Origin: Phenylobacterium sp.
Lineage (GTDB): Bacteria; Pseudomonadota; Alphaproteobacteria; Caulobacterales; Caulobacteraceae
NCBI RefSeq assembly: GCF_030697925.1
Contig: NZ_JAUYOJ010000080.1
Location: 97,885-161,884, forward strand
Reading direction: 5' to 3'
DNA length: 64,000 nucleotides
Shown: positions 61,725 through 64,000 of the stretch, in pieces
Layout: each line of letters begins with the position of its first letter
Position numbering within the stretch: the stretch's first letter is position 1
The notes under the pieces: generated by a model
Told to the model about the DNA's origin: nothing
Seen by the model: the letters and a program-made list of their open reading frames with translations, nothing else
Databases searched by the model: none
Made by a program: the position numbers and the translations under genes

Positions 61725-61760
61725 CCTGTCATTAGGCCTTGAATTGAACCTAATGGCAGG
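61725..61760. other. Inverted repeat between the ABC-F gene and mreB
   Basis: cctgtcattagg (61725-61736) pairs with cctaatggcagg (61749-61760) over 12 bases, with one G-T pair, around a 12-base loop that contains TTGAATTGAA. It sits 127 bases upstream of mreB in the 363-base divergent gap, which otherwise shows no gene. It could be an operator or an RNA structure; it lacks a T run on either side. Confidence 0.5.
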
Positions 61761-61841
61761 GCACACCGCCAAACAGTCCTGCAAACGGAGGCTGGAGCGG
61801 CCGGGCGCCTATTCATGGCGTGGTAAGGCGGCAGGCCCTAG

Positions 61842-62930
<1,089 letters not shown>

Positions 62931-62980
62931 ACTTCGCGAGTCGGGGCGCAGACCGCCCCGCCGCATGCGAGCAGGTTCCG

Positions 62981-64000
62981 GTGGCCTTTCGTGAGAATCC
63001 GTTCGGCGAGCTGAAGGTCCCGCTGGCATGGACAGCGGGGGTGGCTCTGGTCGTGGCCGTCGTCGTGGCCGTCACCCTGCTGCTCTCCGACCGACGCGAA
63101 ACCTTCCAGACCGAGGCCTATGGCGCCACCCGGCAATTGGGCGACGCCGTCGCCGCCCCGGTGACCCAGACCCTGGCCACCCCGACCGAATGGCTCGGCA
63201 ACGGCGTCGACTATGTCCGGGGCTATTTCTTCGCCGTCTCGGAGAACCGCCAGCTGAAGGCCGAGCTCATCGAGGCCAGGGAATGGCGCGACGCCGCCCT
63301 GGCGCTGCGCGACACCAACGAGCGCTACAAGTCCCTGCTGGGCCTGAAGACCGATCCGCCCATCCCCATGGCCGCGGCACGCACCGTGAGCAGCTCGCGC
63401 GGCCCCTTCGCCAACACCCGCCTGGCCAACGCCGGGGTGGAGAAGGGGATCAAGGTCGGCAATCCGGTGATGAGCGAGATCGGCCTGGTGGGCCGCGTCA
63501 TCGGGGTGACACAAGGCGCGAGCCGTATCCTGTTGCTCACCGACATCGCCTCGCGCACGCCGGTGATGGTCGACCGGACCAATGCGCGCTCGATCCTGAC
63601 CGGGGACGGCGGACCCAATCCGAAGCTGGAATATCTGCGGGGCAAGGACCCGGTGAAGGAGGGCGACCGGATCGTCACCTCCGGCGACGGCGGGGTGCTG
63701 CCGCGCGGACTGCCGGTAGGCGTGGCGGTCAGGGGGCTGGACGGCCGCTGGCGCGTGGCCCTGGCCTCGGACGCCTCGCCCGTTGACTATGTGCGCATCC
63801 TGCTGTTCCAGGACTTCTCGCAGCTCGCCAACGCCGCCGAGCTGAACCGCATTCCGCCGCCCCCGCCGCCCGAAACCCGGCCCGCGGCCCTGGTCGGGGT
63901 CACGGCCGCCCCGCCGCCCGTCGTCGCGCGGCCGGCCCCCGCGCCGACCGCCGGACAGGCCCCCGCGCCCAAGGCCGCCGCGCCGAGGCCCGCAGCGCCG
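62981..64000 (+). CDS. mreC: Rod shape-determining protein MreC (3' truncated by window end)
   Basis: Bitopic protein that links MreB to the periplasmic elongasome. The visible 340 codons start at GTG 62981 (MAFRENPFGELKVPLAW). Order: membrane helix (about 22-37), coiled coil (about 85-115, ENRQLKAELIEAREWRDA), then the beta domain with VSSSRGPFANTRLANAG, VGRVIGVTQGASRILLLTD and VTSGDGGVLPRGLPVG. A Pro/Ala-rich tail begins near residue 287 (IPPPPPPETRP) and is still open at the window edge; such tails are long in Caulobacterales MreC. Confidence 0.94.
   Translation, partial: MAFRENPFGELKVPLAWTAGVALVVAVVVAVTLLLSDRRETFQTEAYGATRQLGDAVAAPVTQTLATPTEWLGNGVDYVRGYFFAVSENRQLKAELIEAREWRDAALALRDTNERYKSLLGLKTDPPIPMAAARTVSSSRGPFANTRLANAGVEKGIKVGNPVMSEIGLVGRVIGVTQGASRILLLTDIASRTPVMVDRTNARSILTGDGGPNPKLEYLRGKDPVKEGDRIVTSGDGGVLPRGLPVGVAVRGLDGRWRVALASDASPVDYVRILLFQDFSQLANAAELNRIPPPPPPETRPAALVGVTAAPPPVVARPAPAPTAGQAPAPKAAAPRPAAP

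Overview
The window is very GC-rich, densely packed bacterial chromosome, most likely from a Caulobacterales alphaproteobacterium (Phenylobacterium- or Caulobacter-like). I base this on the gene content, a long-linker FtsZ ending in a conserved C-terminal peptide, and TTAA-N7-TTAA (CtrA-type) and GANTC (CcrM) motifs at the positions expected for a Caulobacter-type cell-cycle circuit. No tRNA, rRNA, CRISPR array, transposase or prophage was recognised.

Left part (1-31 kb) is the division and cell wall (dcw) cluster. A partial EamA transporter, an AmiD-like amidase and a frameshifted chemotaxis-receptor-like gene precede the RNase P RNA gene (2421-2800). Then come mraZ-rsmH-ftsL-ftsI-murE-murF-mraY-murD-ftsW-murG-murC-murB, mostly joined by 1-8 base stop/start overlaps. 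The cluster is interrupted twice. Between murB and ddl sit a PEP-CTERM surface protein with a perfect CtrA-type box in its promoter, a hotdog thioesterase and an M28 peptidase that overlaps ddl. Between ftsA and ftsZ sit a small exported protein, an L,D-transpeptidase that seems to start at CTG, and a Baeyer-Villiger-type monooxygenase. After ftsZ come lpxC, a broken membrane-protein reading frame, bamD and recN.

Middle part (31-55 kb): recN-ligA-ydcF and two adjacent exported proteins of unknown function that share a homologous Cys-containing domain. These are followed by housekeeping and accessory genes on both strands: methyltransferases, aminopeptidase P, an MFS transporter, a GIY-YIG protein, a GNAT acetyltransferase preceded by a 22-codon upstream ORF, prmA, an alpha/beta hydrolase, uvrD, tiny proline-rich membrane proteins, a ribbon-helix-helix protein, coq4, a GST/DUF4169 pair, DUF2171, an M23-like protein, an aspartate aminotransferase and a VTT membrane protein.

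Right part (55-64 kb): a frameshifted GST gene; leuA preceded by a Leu-rich leader peptide and alternative hairpins (an attenuator); an intergenic inverted repeat; an EamA transporter; modA without modBC; an ABC-F ATPase; then mreB and the start of mreC, which runs off the window.

Together the genes cover lipid II synthesis and septal and lateral wall assembly (mur, mraY, fts, ddl, mreBC, L,D-transpeptidase), outer-membrane biogenesis (lpxC, bamD) and DNA repair (recN, ligA, uvrD), with cell-cycle motifs near ftsZ, ftsQA, lpxC, mraZ and the PEP-CTERM gene. Two genes (near 1.88 kb and 55.83 kb) are each broken by one apparently missing base in a C/G run. These could be assembly errors as easily as real mutations.
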